Positions 9,468 through 18,035 of a stretch of 64,000 nucleotides of DNA are shown in pieces. The stretch lies in the NCBI RefSeq assembly GCF_900101985.1, contig NZ_FNAR01000002.1, forward strand, positions 1-64,000, read 5' to 3'. The position numbers and the translations under genes are program-made. Below the pieces are notes generated by a model. That model was given only the letters and a program-made list of their open reading frames with translations. It was not told the origin of the DNA and searched no databases. The stretch's first letter is position 1, and the number at the start of each line of letters is the position of its first letter. Source of the stretch: Bhargavaea beijingensis (GTDB lineage Bacteria > Bacillota > Bacilli > Bacillales_A > Planococcaceae).

Positions 9468-10357
9468 ACCCGGTTCTGGAAGTATCGGGGCTCACCAAGC
9501 AGTATGACGGATTCCGTGCGGTCGACGGGCTGACGTTCGCACTCGAGGAACATACCGCGACGGCTCTGATCGGGCCGAATGGATCCGGCAAGACGACAAC
9601 GCTCTCCATGCTGGCCGGACTGCTCCGGCAATCGTCAGGTACGATCCGCTTCAACGGGGCGGGGAATGATCCGCGCAGTACCATCGGATTCCTTCCCCAA
9701 TACCCGAATTTCTTTCCATGGATGACGGCCATGGAGTACATGGAGTTGGCAGCCGGGCTGAGCGGCCTCGGGAGCCGTGAAGTGCGAACAGCATGCGAGA
9801 AGACGCTTGGATTTGTCGGTCTTGGAAGTGCCGGGAAAAAGCGGCTCGGCGGTTTTTCGGGCGGGATGAAGCAACGGCTTGGCCTTGCCCAGGCGATCGT
9901 CCACCGGCCGGCACTCCTTCTTCTGGATGAACCGGTGTCCGCGCTTGACCCGGCAGGCCGGCGGGAAGTGATGGAAATGCTGAAGGAACTCGGTGAATCC
10001 ACGACCATCCTATACTCGACCCATATCCTGAATGACGCGGAAGAAATGACCGACCAGCTGCTGTTTTTGCGTAACGGCCAGATGATCGAACAGGGGCCGC
10101 TCCACGAAGTCAGGAAAAAGTATGGCGGGTCGGGATACCGGGTCCTATTCGCTGACAGGAAAGCGGCAGAGCGGTTCGCCGGAGCGGCGCCATGGGACGC
10201 AAACGCCGATGGCCAGGCCGTCACAATCTCCGGCGAATCGGTCTCGATGGAAGAACTGCTCCGCTTTGCCGCGGAACATTCTCAGGGCATCACCGACATC
10301 GGCAGGGCTTCAATAAGGCTAGAGGACATCTTCATGAAGGTGGTGGAAAAGCCGTGA
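9464..10357 (+). CDS. YxlF-like ABC transporter ATP-binding protein
   Basis: 297 residues, GTG start overlapping the preceding stop, ribosome site GGAGG at 9451. Walker A GPNGSGKTT, Q-loop GFLPQYPNFFPWM, signature FSGGMKQRLGLAQ, Walker B LLLLDEPVSALD, switch His in YSTHILNDAEEM. The C-terminal 80 residues form the accessory domain common in exporters of the CcmA/NatA class. Works with the permease encoded next. Confidence 0.93.
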   Translation: MNPVLEVSGLTKQYDGFRAVDGLTFALEEHTATALIGPNGSGKTTTLSMLAGLLRQSSGTIRFNGAGNDPRSTIGFLPQYPNFFPWMTAMEYMELAAGLSGLGSREVRTACEKTLGFVGLGSAGKKRLGGFSGGMKQRLGLAQAIVHRPALLLLDEPVSALDPAGRREVMEMLKELGESTTILYSTHILNDAEEMTDQLLFLRNGQMIEQGPLHEVRKKYGGSGYRVLFADRKAAERFAGAAPWDANADGQAVTISGESVSMEELLRFAAEHSQGITDIGRASIRLEDIFMKVVEKP

Positions 10358-11139
10358 GACAGTTCAGCCTTTTTCTCGGCAAAGAATGGCGTGAGCAGGC
10401 GAGAAGCTTCAAGCTCGTGTGGGTGCCGCTCGTCTTCATCTTTTTTGGTGCGCTCGAGCCGCTCACCTACCATTTCCTTCCCCAGATCCTGGAGAGCGTG
10501 GGCAATCTGCCGGAAGGGGCGGCGTTCACGCTGCCCGAGATGTCGGGGGCAGACGTTTACGCTTCGCTCACCGGACAGTACCAGACAGTCGGGCTGCTCG
10601 TCCTCGTGCTGGCGTTTATGGGGTCATTGTCCGGTGAGCGGAAAAGCGGAACCGGTACACTATTGTACGTACGGCCGATCTCCTACGCGGCTTATTACCT
10701 GTCGAAATGGACGGCGGCCGTAGGGCTCGCGGTATTGTCCGTCTGGCTCGGATACGGCATGGCGGCTACCTATATTGTGCAGCTGTATGATCCGGTGCCC
10801 GGATTCCCGGATGTTGTCCTGTTTCTCCTTGTCATGTCGGTATGGATCGCATTTGCCGTCACGCTCACAATGACGGCGAGCGCTGCACTTCCGACGGGCG
10901 GTGCCGCAGGGGCTGCGCTCGGCATCCTGTTTATCGGATTGATGATTGACGGAATCGTCGGGGCGTATTGGACATGGTCCCCGTGGAAGCTGCAGGCTTA
11001 CGGCCTGGCGTTCCTGACGGGCAGCCCGGATTCCGGCGATCTGGCAGGATCCCTGGGTGTCACAGCAGGATTGACGATACTGTTGGTTTTGTCAGGCATT
11101 CTTCTGGCCCGGAAGAATGCCTCAAAAGCGAAAGTTTAA
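10354..11139 (+). CDS. YxlG-like ABC-2 type permease
   Basis: 261 residues from the GTG that overlaps the ATPase stop codon. Six membrane helices; an amphipathic N-terminus (RQFSLFLGKEWREQARS) and the ABC-2 segment LSGERKSGTGTLLYVRPIS are typical of the family. Exporter partner of the preceding ATPase. The substrate is unknown; in B. subtilis this operon is linked to cell-envelope stress. Confidence 0.88.
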   Translation: MRQFSLFLGKEWREQARSFKLVWVPLVFIFFGALEPLTYHFLPQILESVGNLPEGAAFTLPEMSGADVYASLTGQYQTVGLLVLVLAFMGSLSGERKSGTGTLLYVRPISYAAYYLSKWTAAVGLAVLSVWLGYGMAATYIVQLYDPVPGFPDVVLFLLVMSVWIAFAVTLTMTASAALPTGGAAGAALGILFIGLMIDGIVGAYWTWSPWKLQAYGLAFLTGSPDSGDLAGSLGVTAGLTILLVLSGILLARKNASKAKV

Positions 11140-11152
11140 GAGGGAGAGGAAG

Positions 11153-11857
11153 ATGGCTACCCGAAATTCCGAACGGTTCCTGGTCGCCTTTAACCGGATT
11201 GAAAAGGCACTTGAGAAAATGACCGGCTCCAGCACTTATGTCTCTTTTTTCAAGTTAATCGACTTTGCAAAAAAGAAAAACGCTATTATACGCCATTTCG
11301 AGGATGATCTGCGGGAATATGGTGATTTGCGCAATGCGATTGTCCACCACCGGACCGCCGTTGAATATGCCATCGCGGAGCCGCATGATGAGGTGGTGGA
11401 GAAGATTGAGCAGATTGACCGCACGCTGACCGCGCCGCCTGTTGCGGGGGAACAGTTCCGCAGGCGGGTACACATTTTCAGTCCGGCCGATTCCCTCGCG
11501 CATGCACTCCGCACGGCAGGCAAGAAGAGGGACTTTCAGATACCGGTCTATGACCGCGGAGAATTCCGAGGCCTGATCTCTCCTTCGGGCCTGATGGAAT
11601 ACTTGGCCGAAACGGTGAGTGATGACGTCATTTCCCGGGAAATGACGACTCTTTCCGACATTCTCAGACATATCCAAACCGGCCGCTCCTACGAATTCAT
11701 CTCCGCAAATCTGTCCATTTATGCAGCCGAGGAGATGTTTTCGGAGGCGGTCGTGAAAGGGCGCCGGCTGGATGCGCTGCTCATTACGGAAAATGGCGGG
11801 CGGGAGGAAAAGCTTCTCGGCATCATTACACCATGGGATCTGATGAAAATTGAATGA
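11153..11857 (+). CDS. HEPN-like plus CBS-domain protein
   Basis: 234 residues, ATG behind GAGAGGAAG, 13 bases after the ABC permease gene. Residues 1-90 are alpha-helical and contain EYGDLRNAIVHHR, which fits the HEPN-fold R-x4-H motif. The rest is a CBS pair (RVHIFSPADSLAHALRTAGKK...QIPVYDRGEFRGLIS, and a second copy ending LLGIITPWDLMKIE), which usually binds adenine nucleotides. No membrane segment or signal peptide, so it is cytoplasmic. The combination suggests nucleotide-gated RNA cleavage or simple scaffolding; function unknown. Confidence 0.75.
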   Translation: MATRNSERFLVAFNRIEKALEKMTGSSTYVSFFKLIDFAKKKNAIIRHFEDDLREYGDLRNAIVHHRTAVEYAIAEPHDEVVEKIEQIDRTLTAPPVAGEQFRRRVHIFSPADSLAHALRTAGKKRDFQIPVYDRGEFRGLISPSGLMEYLAETVSDDVISREMTTLSDILRHIQTGRSYEFISANLSIYAAEEMFSEAVVKGRRLDALLITENGGREEKLLGIITPWDLMKIE

Positions 11858-11880
11858 AGGCGGGAAGTCTCCCGATACAC

Positions 11881-11919
11881 AAAAGCCCCCTGAGCCAAGC
11901 AGGCCGTCCGGGGGCTTTT
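11881..11919. terminator. Bidirectional terminator
   Basis: AAAAGCCCCC at the left arm and GGGGGCTTTT at the right, between convergent genes. Confidence 0.88.
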
Positions 11920-11926
11920 GTAATGA

Positions 11927-12223
11927 TCAGTTTTCGTCTTCCAGTGTCTCTTCATTTTGCTGATAGTCGGCACCGGGGAACTTCTGGGTAGTCGAGGAAT
12001 CGTGTTTGGTCATCCGGTTATGGTTTTCCTCGATCTCTTCCTGTTTCCGGTCCTCTACCGGAATGGCGTCGACGGTCTGCATATCTTCATGCATGTCATA
12101 GATGCTCTCGCCTTCCAGTCCTTTCATGTTTTCAGGATTATCCTTGTTCTCGGGAGTCAGGTCCAGTTCCTCTTCCATTCCCCAGGTTTCTTCTACTTTT
12201 TTCTTTTCTTGACGTTTTTCCAT
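11927..12223 (-). CDS. Acidic hypothetical protein
   Basis: 98 residues, ATG behind AAAGAGGTG. Very rich in Glu, Asp, Lys and Asn with no hydrophobic stretch, so probably disordered. I do not recognise a family. It lies head to head with the YsnF-like stress gene and ends in the shared terminator, so a stress role is possible by position only. Confidence 0.6.
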   Translation of the reverse strand: MEKRQEKKKVEETWGMEEELDLTPENKDNPENMKGLEGESIYDMHEDMQTVDAIPVEDRKQEEIEENHNRMTKHDSSTTQKFPGADYQQNEETLEDEN

Positions 12224-12373
12224 CTACAGCACCTCTTTCCTTTATTAACCGGTACTTGCCGTATTTTTCATGGGGTCCCGGAGGTTTTCCTACCTCTATT
12301 ATTTCCATGCGGGCAATGCTTCAAACCAGGAGCAGCATGGTTCGCGGAGATAGTGTCTTTCATTTTTGTAATA

Positions 12374-12398
12374 GTTTCAGACTCTGTCACCCGGGTAA
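12374..12398 (+). promoter_or_regulatory. Candidate sigma-B promoter
   Basis: GTTTCA (12374-12379) and GGGTAA (12393-12398) separated by 13 bases match the sigma-B consensus GTTT-N12-15-GGGTA. It lies 54 bases before the YsnF-like gene, whose family and CsbD neighbour are classical sigma-B regulon members. Confidence 0.65.
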
Positions 12399-12451
12399 AC
12401 ACCAAGTAGTCGCACCTCAACATCAACAATGAAAAGATGGAGGGATTCAGT

Positions 12452-13465
12452 ATGGTAAACAGAAAGTATATCGGTACGTATCGCACAGAAGAAGAAGTGA
12501 TGAACAAGATTGAGCAACTGAAGGCGGAAGGCTATGACGAGTCAAGCCTGTACGTCGTAACGAACAACTCGGACAATCTGAATACGCTGCGTGGCCGGAT
12601 GGATGTCGACGCACGCGGCACGGATGATGACCGGGGATGGCTCGACCGCTTCATGGACTTCCTTGGCGGCGACGAAGCAAACCGCGGCGCTTTCAACGAC
12701 ATGGGCTTCACGGAAGAAGAGGCGAACCAGTATTACAACGATGCACGCGATGGCGGCATCCTGCTGTTTGCTGATGAAACCTACGGCCATGCCGGCGGTG
12801 ATACGCTGAACAGCACGAATGTCGGCCACTATGACTCCGGCGTGATCGGCCAGGACGGCATGACAGTGGATGCACCTCCGCTCGGCGAGGGCCGCGGCGA
12901 AACAGTCGGTTCCGGTCGCTACACGGAAAGCGACCATCTCCACACTCACGAACATGACCGTCACGACCATCTGCATGACGATGATGAAGCACGACTGCGG
13001 CTTCACGAAGAAAAACTGAATGTCGACAAAGAGCGCGTTCAGACAGGCGAAGTGGACATCGACAAACATGTTGTCACAGACGAACAGACAGTGGAAGTCC
13101 CGGTCACACGTGAGGAAGTGTACGTCGAACGCCGCAAAGTGGATGGCGAATCGGCCACAGGCGAAATGTTCGAGGACGATGACAGCATCCGCATCCCAGT
13201 GACTGAAGAGCGAGTCGAAGTAACGAAGCGCCCTGTCGTGAGCGAAGAAATTGTCGTCGGCAAACGTGAAGTCCAAGATACGGAGACTGTCAGCGAAACG
13301 GTGCGCCGTGAAGAAGTGGACATCGACAAATCCGGTGATGTGCATGAGGAAATGGGCCGTGCAGGCGGTGAAACCCGCGCATTCAAAGAATCGGCGGCGG
13401 ATTTCGACATCAACGATGATGAAGATCTCGAGTTGCGCAATCGCAATGACCGCGATCGTCTATAA
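12452..13465 (+). CDS. ysnF: YsnF-like general stress protein (YflT + DUF2382)
   Basis: 337 residues, ATG at 12452 seven bases from GGAGGG. Residues 1-100 match the YflT/GSP17M-like domain (KYIGTYRTEEEVMNKIEQLK). A His/Asp-rich stretch follows (HDHLHDDDEARLRLHEEK), then a DUF2382 region of repeated acidic beta units (EKLNVDKERVQTGEVDIDK, PVTREEVYVERRKVDG, IRIPVTEERVEVTKRP). Cytoplasmic, very acidic. YsnF is sigma-B controlled in B. subtilis, and a sigma-B-like promoter is present here. Molecular function is unknown in the family. Confidence 0.88.
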   Translation: MVNRKYIGTYRTEEEVMNKIEQLKAEGYDESSLYVVTNNSDNLNTLRGRMDVDARGTDDDRGWLDRFMDFLGGDEANRGAFNDMGFTEEEANQYYNDARDGGILLFADETYGHAGGDTLNSTNVGHYDSGVIGQDGMTVDAPPLGEGRGETVGSGRYTESDHLHTHEHDRHDHLHDDDEARLRLHEEKLNVDKERVQTGEVDIDKHVVTDEQTVEVPVTREEVYVERRKVDGESATGEMFEDDDSIRIPVTEERVEVTKRPVVSEEIVVGKREVQDTETVSETVRREEVDIDKSGDVHEEMGRAGGETRAFKESAADFDINDDEDLELRNRNDRDRL

Positions 13466-13500
13466 GGTTAAGTGACTCAATTTTCAAGGAGGAATGCAAA

Positions 13501-13698
13501 ATGGCGGATAAAGACAATGGTTTCTCGGATAAGATGAAAGGCGCTGTCAACAAGGTGAAAGGCGAAGCGAAAGATCAATGGGGCAACGCCACAAATGATA
13601 CTTCCATGCAGGCTGAGGGCAAATTCGACAAAGCCAAAGGTGATGTCCAAGACAAAATCGGTGACGTCAAAGACAAATTTTCCAATGGCGATCGCTAA
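13501..13698 (+). CDS. csbD: CsbD-family stress protein
   Basis: 65 residues, ATG behind AAGGAGG. Small hydrophilic helical protein with the family pattern DKMKGAVNKVKGEAKDQWGN and KFDKAKGDVQDKIGDVKD. It lies 35 bases after the YsnF-like gene with no terminator between, so the two probably share the sigma-B-type promoter. CsbD is bacterial, abundant under stress and of unknown function. Confidence 0.92.
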   Translation: MADKDNGFSDKMKGAVNKVKGEAKDQWGNATNDTSMQAEGKFDKAKGDVQDKIGDVKDKFSNGDR

Positions 13699-13712
13699 GC
13701 AAGCATAAATCA

Positions 13713-13747
13713 AACCGGGGGGGCCATGCCTCCCCGGTATTTTTTTT
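13713..13747 (+). terminator. Rho-independent terminator of stress operon
   Basis: ACCGGGGG pairs with CCTCCCCGGT across CCATG, followed by a run of eight T residues. Confidence 0.9.
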
Positions 13748-13823
13748 ACCAAAATAGGTCTAAAGTCCATTGGTGAAAAAACGAGAAAATACGGGAAAAA
13801 TCATAAAATATGACTAAAAGTAG

Positions 13824-13852
13824 TTGAATGAATTTTCTAATATCTTTATACT
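13824..13852 (+). promoter_or_regulatory. Sigma-A promoter
   Basis: TTGAAT (13824-13829), 17-base spacer, TATACT (13847-13852). Expected transcript start near 13859, which supports translation from the ATG at 13888 and excludes a start at 13828. Confidence 0.7.
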
Positions 13853-13887
13853 GGAAGAAAAAGAAAATGGGGAAGGGTGGGAATGAA

Positions 13888-14316
13888 ATGAAATTAAGAA
13901 AGGGCAGGTTTGCCAGATGGCAAGGACAGGACTATGAACTTGCATCTTATCAGCGCATTTATTACTTGATGACTGATGATCCCTCCATGGTGAGCGAAGG
14001 ATTCCGTGAGCAGGAAGGACGAGCGGACCGCTATATCCGGGAAGTCTCCACCAAGGAGCTTGAAGATGCCTATGAAATCATTCCCTATGCGATGTACAAA
14101 AGCCACAGGTTCACCATCGAGGGAGAAACCGGAGACGGAAAACTCGTTATGGTCACAAGCGATCCCTACGTGCAGAATGTCATGGATGTAAAGCCGTATG
14201 GGCGTCACGAATTCATCACCGAACTCTCACCTGATGAGGTGGAACTGATGGAAGATCGAATAGGAATCCTTGGGTTCAGCGCTCTCCCTCGAACTTGTCA
14301 GAAATATCAGAAGTAA
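13888..14316 (+). CDS. Hypothetical protein
   Basis: 142 residues from the ATG at 13888, six bases after GGGTGGG. No signal peptide or membrane helix; mixed alpha/beta with many charged residues and a single Cys near the C-terminus (PRTCQKYQK). No family recognised. It has its own promoter and a hairpin after it, so it looks monocistronic. Confidence 0.55.
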   Translation: MKLRKGRFARWQGQDYELASYQRIYYLMTDDPSMVSEGFREQEGRADRYIREVSTKELEDAYEIIPYAMYKSHRFTIEGETGDGKLVMVTSDPYVQNVMDVKPYGRHEFITELSPDEVELMEDRIGILGFSALPRTCQKYQK

Positions 14317-14329
14317 GGAAATAACGATA

Positions 14330-14366
14330 TGTTATAATAATAAGGTTCACCTAAATGGTGAGCCTT
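14330..14366 (+). promoter_or_regulatory. Extended -10 box and hairpin before opuC operon
   Basis: TGTTATAAT (14330-14338) is an extended -10 element with no good -35. It is followed by the stem GGTTCACC/GGTGAGCC (14345-14364) and a T-rich tail. The hairpin may end the previous gene's transcript, while the -10 could start the opuC transcript; both roles are inferred and they conflict in part. Confidence 0.4.
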
Positions 14367-14404
14367 TGTGTTGTTCACAAATACAAAAAGGCGGAGGTTT
14401 TGGA

Positions 14405-15565
14405 ATGCTTGTTTTTGATAATGTTTCTAAAGTTTATCCAGGCGGCAAGCGGGCCGTTGACCACCTGCAACTGGAAATTGAGGAAGGAGAATTTGTCTGT
14501 CTGATCGGGCCGAGCGGCTGCGGCAAGACAACGACCATGAAGATGATCAACCGGCTTGTCCGGCCCTCAGAAGGAAAGATCCTCCTGAACGGAGAGAACC
14601 TGCTCGATAAGAATGTCGTCGAACTGCGCCGGTCGATCGGGTATGTAATCCAGCAGATCGGACTGTTTCCTCACATGACCATCCGTGACAACATCGCGCT
14701 AGTCCCGAGACTCAAAGGCATATCTGCCGAAGAGCGGAACAGGCGTGCGGAAGAGCTGTTGGAACTCGTCAACATGCCAAAAGAATTCCTCGACCGTTAT
14801 CCACATGAACTGAGCGGCGGCCAGCAACAGCGGATCGGTGTGCTGCGGGCGCTCGCCTCAGACCCGCCGCTCATTCTCATGGACGAGCCGTTCGGTGCCC
14901 TCGATCCCATCACCCGTGATTCCCTCCAGGCTGAATTCAAGAACCTTCAGCAGTCCCTCGGAAAAACAATCATCTTTGTTACTCATGACATGGACGAAGC
15001 ACTGAAACTGGCGGATAAGATTGTGATTATGCGGGCAGGAAAGATTGTCCAGGTCGGTTCGCCCGATGAGATTCTCCGGAACCCGGCCGATGAATTCGTT
15101 GAAGACTTTATCGGAAAAGAGCGTCTTGCCCAGGCCAGGCAGCAGCTCCAGACAGTCGGCCAGATCATGAACCCGAATCCAGTATCGGTCGGCATGGGCG
15201 AAACCCTTTCCCAGGCTGTCAAGCTTATGCGTAAGCGCCGGGTCGATTCCCTGCTGGTCACAGACGGGGCAGGCGTGTTTCGCGGCTGGGTGACGGTTGA
15301 AACGATCGAGCGCCATAAAAACTGGGATGCGGCAGTCGCGGATATCATGGAGACGGATGTCCCGACGGTCCGTGCCGATACGCTTCTCCGCGACGCGACA
15401 CGGAACATTCTGGTCCGCGGCCTGAAATACGTGCCGGTCGTGGATGACCGGAAGCATCTGGCCGGCATCCTGACCCGGACAAGCCTCGTTGATGTCCTGT
15501 ATGACTCTGTCTGGGGAGACACGGAAGATGAATCCTCCGGGATGGCTGACGGGGAGGGAGCCTGA
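14405..15565 (+). CDS. opuCA: OpuC-type compatible-solute ABC transporter ATP-binding protein
   Basis: 386 residues, ATG at 14405 behind GGCGGAGG. Walker [10 protein letters not shown], signature [15 protein letters not shown], Walker [14 protein letters not shown], switch His in VTHDMDEAL. After about residue 260 a CBS pair follows ([20 protein letters not shown] and [16 protein letters not shown]), the ionic-strength or c-di-AMP sensing module of OpuCA. It energises uptake of betaine, carnitine or choline. First gene of a four-gene operon; the stop overlaps the next start. OpuBA (choline only) is a near relative and cannot be ruled out. Confidence 0.9.
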   Translation: MLVFDNVSKVYPGGKRAVDHLQLEIEEGEFVCLIGPSGCGKTTTMKMINRLVRPSEGKILLNGENLLDKNVVELRRSIGYVIQQIGLFPHMTIRDNIALVPRLKGISAEERNRRAEELLELVNMPKEFLDRYPHELSGGQQQRIGVLRALASDPPLILMDEPFGALDPITRDSLQAEFKNLQQSLGKTIIFVTHDMDEALKLADKIVIMRAGKIVQVGSPDEILRNPADEFVEDFIGKERLAQARQQLQTVGQIMNPNPVSVGMGETLSQAVKLMRKRRVDSLLVTDGAGVFRGWVTVETIERHKNWDAAVADIMETDVPTVRADTLLRDATRNILVRGLKYVPVVDDRKHLAGILTRTSLVDVLYDSVWGDTEDESSGMADGEGA

Positions 15566-16218
15566 TGGACAGCATCAGAACTTTCTTTTCCGAATACGGG
15601 GCACTTCTAGCCGAGAAGACCTGGGAGCATCTGTACATCTCGTTTGCGGCATTGGCGCTTGGCGTGATTGTTGCCGTTCCCCTTGGCATCCTGCTTGTCC
15701 GTCTGCCGAAAATCGCCGGACTCGTCATGGGGATTGCGGGAATCGTCCAGACGTTTCCGAGCCTTGCCATCCTCGCTTTCTTCATCCCGCTCCTCGGCAT
15801 CGGGAAAGTTCCGGCAATCGTTGCGCTGTTTCTGTACTCGATGCTGCCGATTCTCCGGAATACATATATCGGCGTGAAAAATGTGGACCCGACTCTGCTG
15901 GAGGCTTCCCGGGGCATGGGCATGACCACTTTCCAGCGGACGACACGAGTCGAGCTTCCGCTTGCCGTGCCGGTCATTATGGCAGGAATCCGGATGTCCG
16001 CGGTTTACCTGATCGGCTGGGCGACCCTGGCTTCCTTTATCGGCGGCGGCGGTCTGGGTGACTTTATTTTTGACGGGCTGAACCTGTTCCGTCCGGATCT
16101 GATCATCGGCGGGGCAGTGCCGGTCACGCTCCTTGCGATTTTGCTCGACTTGCTGCTCGGAAAGCTGGAGAAAGCCGCTACGCCGATCGGCATCCGTCTG
16201 GAAAGGGGGGAAGCGTGA
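15565..16218 (+). CDS. opuCB: OpuC-type permease
   Basis: 217 residues, start overlaps the ATPase stop by one base (TGATG). Five to six membrane helices with the OpuC/ProW core ([20 protein letters not shown], then [16 protein letters not shown]) and coupling loop [21 protein letters not shown]. One of two permease subunits in the operon; together they form the membrane channel. Confidence 0.92.
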   Translation: MDSIRTFFSEYGALLAEKTWEHLYISFAALALGVIVAVPLGILLVRLPKIAGLVMGIAGIVQTFPSLAILAFFIPLLGIGKVPAIVALFLYSMLPILRNTYIGVKNVDPTLLEASRGMGMTTFQRTTRVELPLAVPVIMAGIRMSAVYLIGWATLASFIGGGGLGDFIFDGLNLFRPDLIIGGAVPVTLLAILLDLLLGKLEKAATPIGIRLERGEA

Positions 16219-17141
16219 TGAAGAACCGTTTGTTCAAGTCCGGTCTGATTGTCATGCTTTCCGTCCTACTCGCAAGCTGCTCGCTTCCCGGTCTCGGGAG
16301 CGGCGCGGACGGCACGATTCGCATATCGACACTGACCAATACCGAGACACAGGTGCTCGGGCATATGCTCCGCCACCTGATCGAAGAGGAAACCAATCTG
16401 AAAGTCGAAATGGTCGAGAACCTTGGCACTTCGATTATCCAGCATCAGGCGCTCACTGACGGCCAGGTGGACATCACCGCGGCACGCTACACAGGGACAG
16501 ACATGGCGTCGATTCTTGATGTGGAGCCGATGAAGGATCCTGACAAAGCGATGGCGTTTGTCCAAAAGGAGTTTGACGAACGCTTTGATCAGATCTGGTA
16601 TGACTCGTACGGCTTCCAGAACACCTATGCGTTCACCGTGACGGAGGCACTTGCCGAACAGGAAGGGCTGGAGACGGTCTCCGACCTGGAAAAAGTCGCA
16701 GACAGCCTGACGCTCGGTGTCGACAATAACTGGTTGAACCGCCAAGGAGACGGGTACCCGGGCTTCGTTGAAGCTTATGGTTTCGAATTCGGCGAGGCGC
16801 TCCCGATGTCGATCGGACTCGTCTACCAGGCGGTCCAAAGCGGCAAGATGGACGTTGTTCTTGCCTACAGCACTGACGGCCGGCTAAAAGCATTCAACCT
16901 GAAGACGCTCGAAGACGATCAGCGCTTTTTCCCGCCTTACGAAACGTCGCCCGTCACACGCAAAGATGTGATTGAGAAACACCCGGAGCTGGATGAACTG
17001 CTTCGTCGGGTGGCCGGCAAAATCGATGCGGAAACGATGATGCTGATGAACTACGAGGCTGACGTCAATAAAAAAGAGCCGGCCATCGTTGCAAAAGAGT
17101 TTCTCGAAGAACACAATTATTTCAGGGACAAGGGGGAGTGA
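16218..17141 (+). CDS. opuCC: OpuC-type compatible-solute-binding lipoprotein
   Basis: 307 residues from the ATG six bases after GGGGGGAAG (GTG one codon earlier possible). Lipobox LLASC near residue 20. The mature part is an OpuAC-like binding domain (TETQVLGHMLRHLIEEETNL, GQVDITAARYTGT, YQAVQSGKMDVVLAYSTDG). Tyr and Trp residues such as those in QIWYDSYGFQ are suited to an aromatic cage for quaternary ammonium ligands. Overlaps the preceding gene. Confidence 0.92.
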   Translation: MKNRLFKSGLIVMLSVLLASCSLPGLGSGADGTIRISTLTNTETQVLGHMLRHLIEEETNLKVEMVENLGTSIIQHQALTDGQVDITAARYTGTDMASILDVEPMKDPDKAMAFVQKEFDERFDQIWYDSYGFQNTYAFTVTEALAEQEGLETVSDLEKVADSLTLGVDNNWLNRQGDGYPGFVEAYGFEFGEALPMSIGLVYQAVQSGKMDVVLAYSTDGRLKAFNLKTLEDDQRFFPPYETSPVTRKDVIEKHPELDELLRRVAGKIDAETMMLMNYEADVNKKEPAIVAKEFLEEHNYFRDKGE

Positions 17142-17145
17142 TGGA

Positions 17146-17823
17146 ATGGAGACCATCCAGGAACTGTGGACTTACTATCAGCTGAACGGATCCTATGTCA
17201 TGGAACAATTCTTCCGCCATTTCCTCATGTCGGCCTACGGCGTGCTGTTTGCTGCCATTGTCGGCATCCCGGCGGGCATCCTGATTGCCCGCTACGGCAA
17301 GCTGAGCGGCTGGGTGCTCACGGCGGCCAACTTGATCCAGACCATCCCGGCGCTTGCCATGCTTGCAGTTCTCATGCTCGCGATGGGGCTTGGCGCCAAC
17401 ACGGTCGTGATGAGTTTGTTCCTTTACTCGCTTCTGCCGATCATCCGTAACACCTACACCGGTATCCGGAGCGTCGACAGTTCGATTCTGGAGGCAGGGC
17501 GCGCCATGGGGATGACGGGAGCCCAGCGGCTGTTCATGGTGGAACTGCCGCTGTCTCTCTCGGTCATCATGGCGGGCCTCCGCACAGCGCTTATCATCGC
17601 GATCGGTGTTGCGACGATCGGCGCCTTTATCGGAGGCGGCGGCCTCGGATCGATCATCATCCGGGGCACGAACGTGACTGACGGAGCGGCCATCATACTT
17701 GCCGGCGCCGTCCCGACTGCCCTCATGGCTGTTGTCGCGGACATTGTAATGAGCTGGATTGAAAAAGCACTTTCGCCCGCCAACCAGAAGCGGGCCGCCA
17801 AAACCGGCACAGCGAAAACATAA
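17146..17823 (+). CDS. opuCD: OpuC-type permease, second subunit
   Basis: 225 residues, ATG at 17146 behind GGGGGAG, four bases after the binding-protein stop. Paralogue of OpuCB with the same core (LIQTIPALAMLAVLMLAMGLG, LLPIIRNTYTGIRSVD) and coupling loop LEAGRAMGMTGAQRLFMVELP. Completes the permease heterodimer. A terminator follows. Confidence 0.92.
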   Translation: METIQELWTYYQLNGSYVMEQFFRHFLMSAYGVLFAAIVGIPAGILIARYGKLSGWVLTAANLIQTIPALAMLAVLMLAMGLGANTVVMSLFLYSLLPIIRNTYTGIRSVDSSILEAGRAMGMTGAQRLFMVELPLSLSVIMAGLRTALIIAIGVATIGAFIGGGGLGSIIIRGTNVTDGAAIILAGAVPTALMAVVADIVMSWIEKALSPANQKRAAKTGTAKT

Positions 17824-17833
17824 GATTGAATGG

Positions 17834-17866
17834 ACTGCCCCCGCACAGGCGTGCGGGGGCAGTCTT
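17834..17866 (+). terminator. Rho-independent terminator of opuC operon
   Basis: ACTGCCCCCGCAC/GTGCGGGGGCAGT with an AGGC loop, then CTTTGCTT; strong stem, weak T run. Confidence 0.8.
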
Positions 17867-18035
17867 TGCTTCGGCCGCGAACGCAACCGACTGCCTGTAC
17901 AGGGCGTCCGTCATGTTCAGGCGATCGTCATCGTACAATTCCGATAACCGGATTTCGTTTCCGTCATCAGTTTCCATGCGGTACAATGGGAACACTTTGA
18001 AACTCCCGATTTCCAAGGGAGAAAGGAAGACTGTT

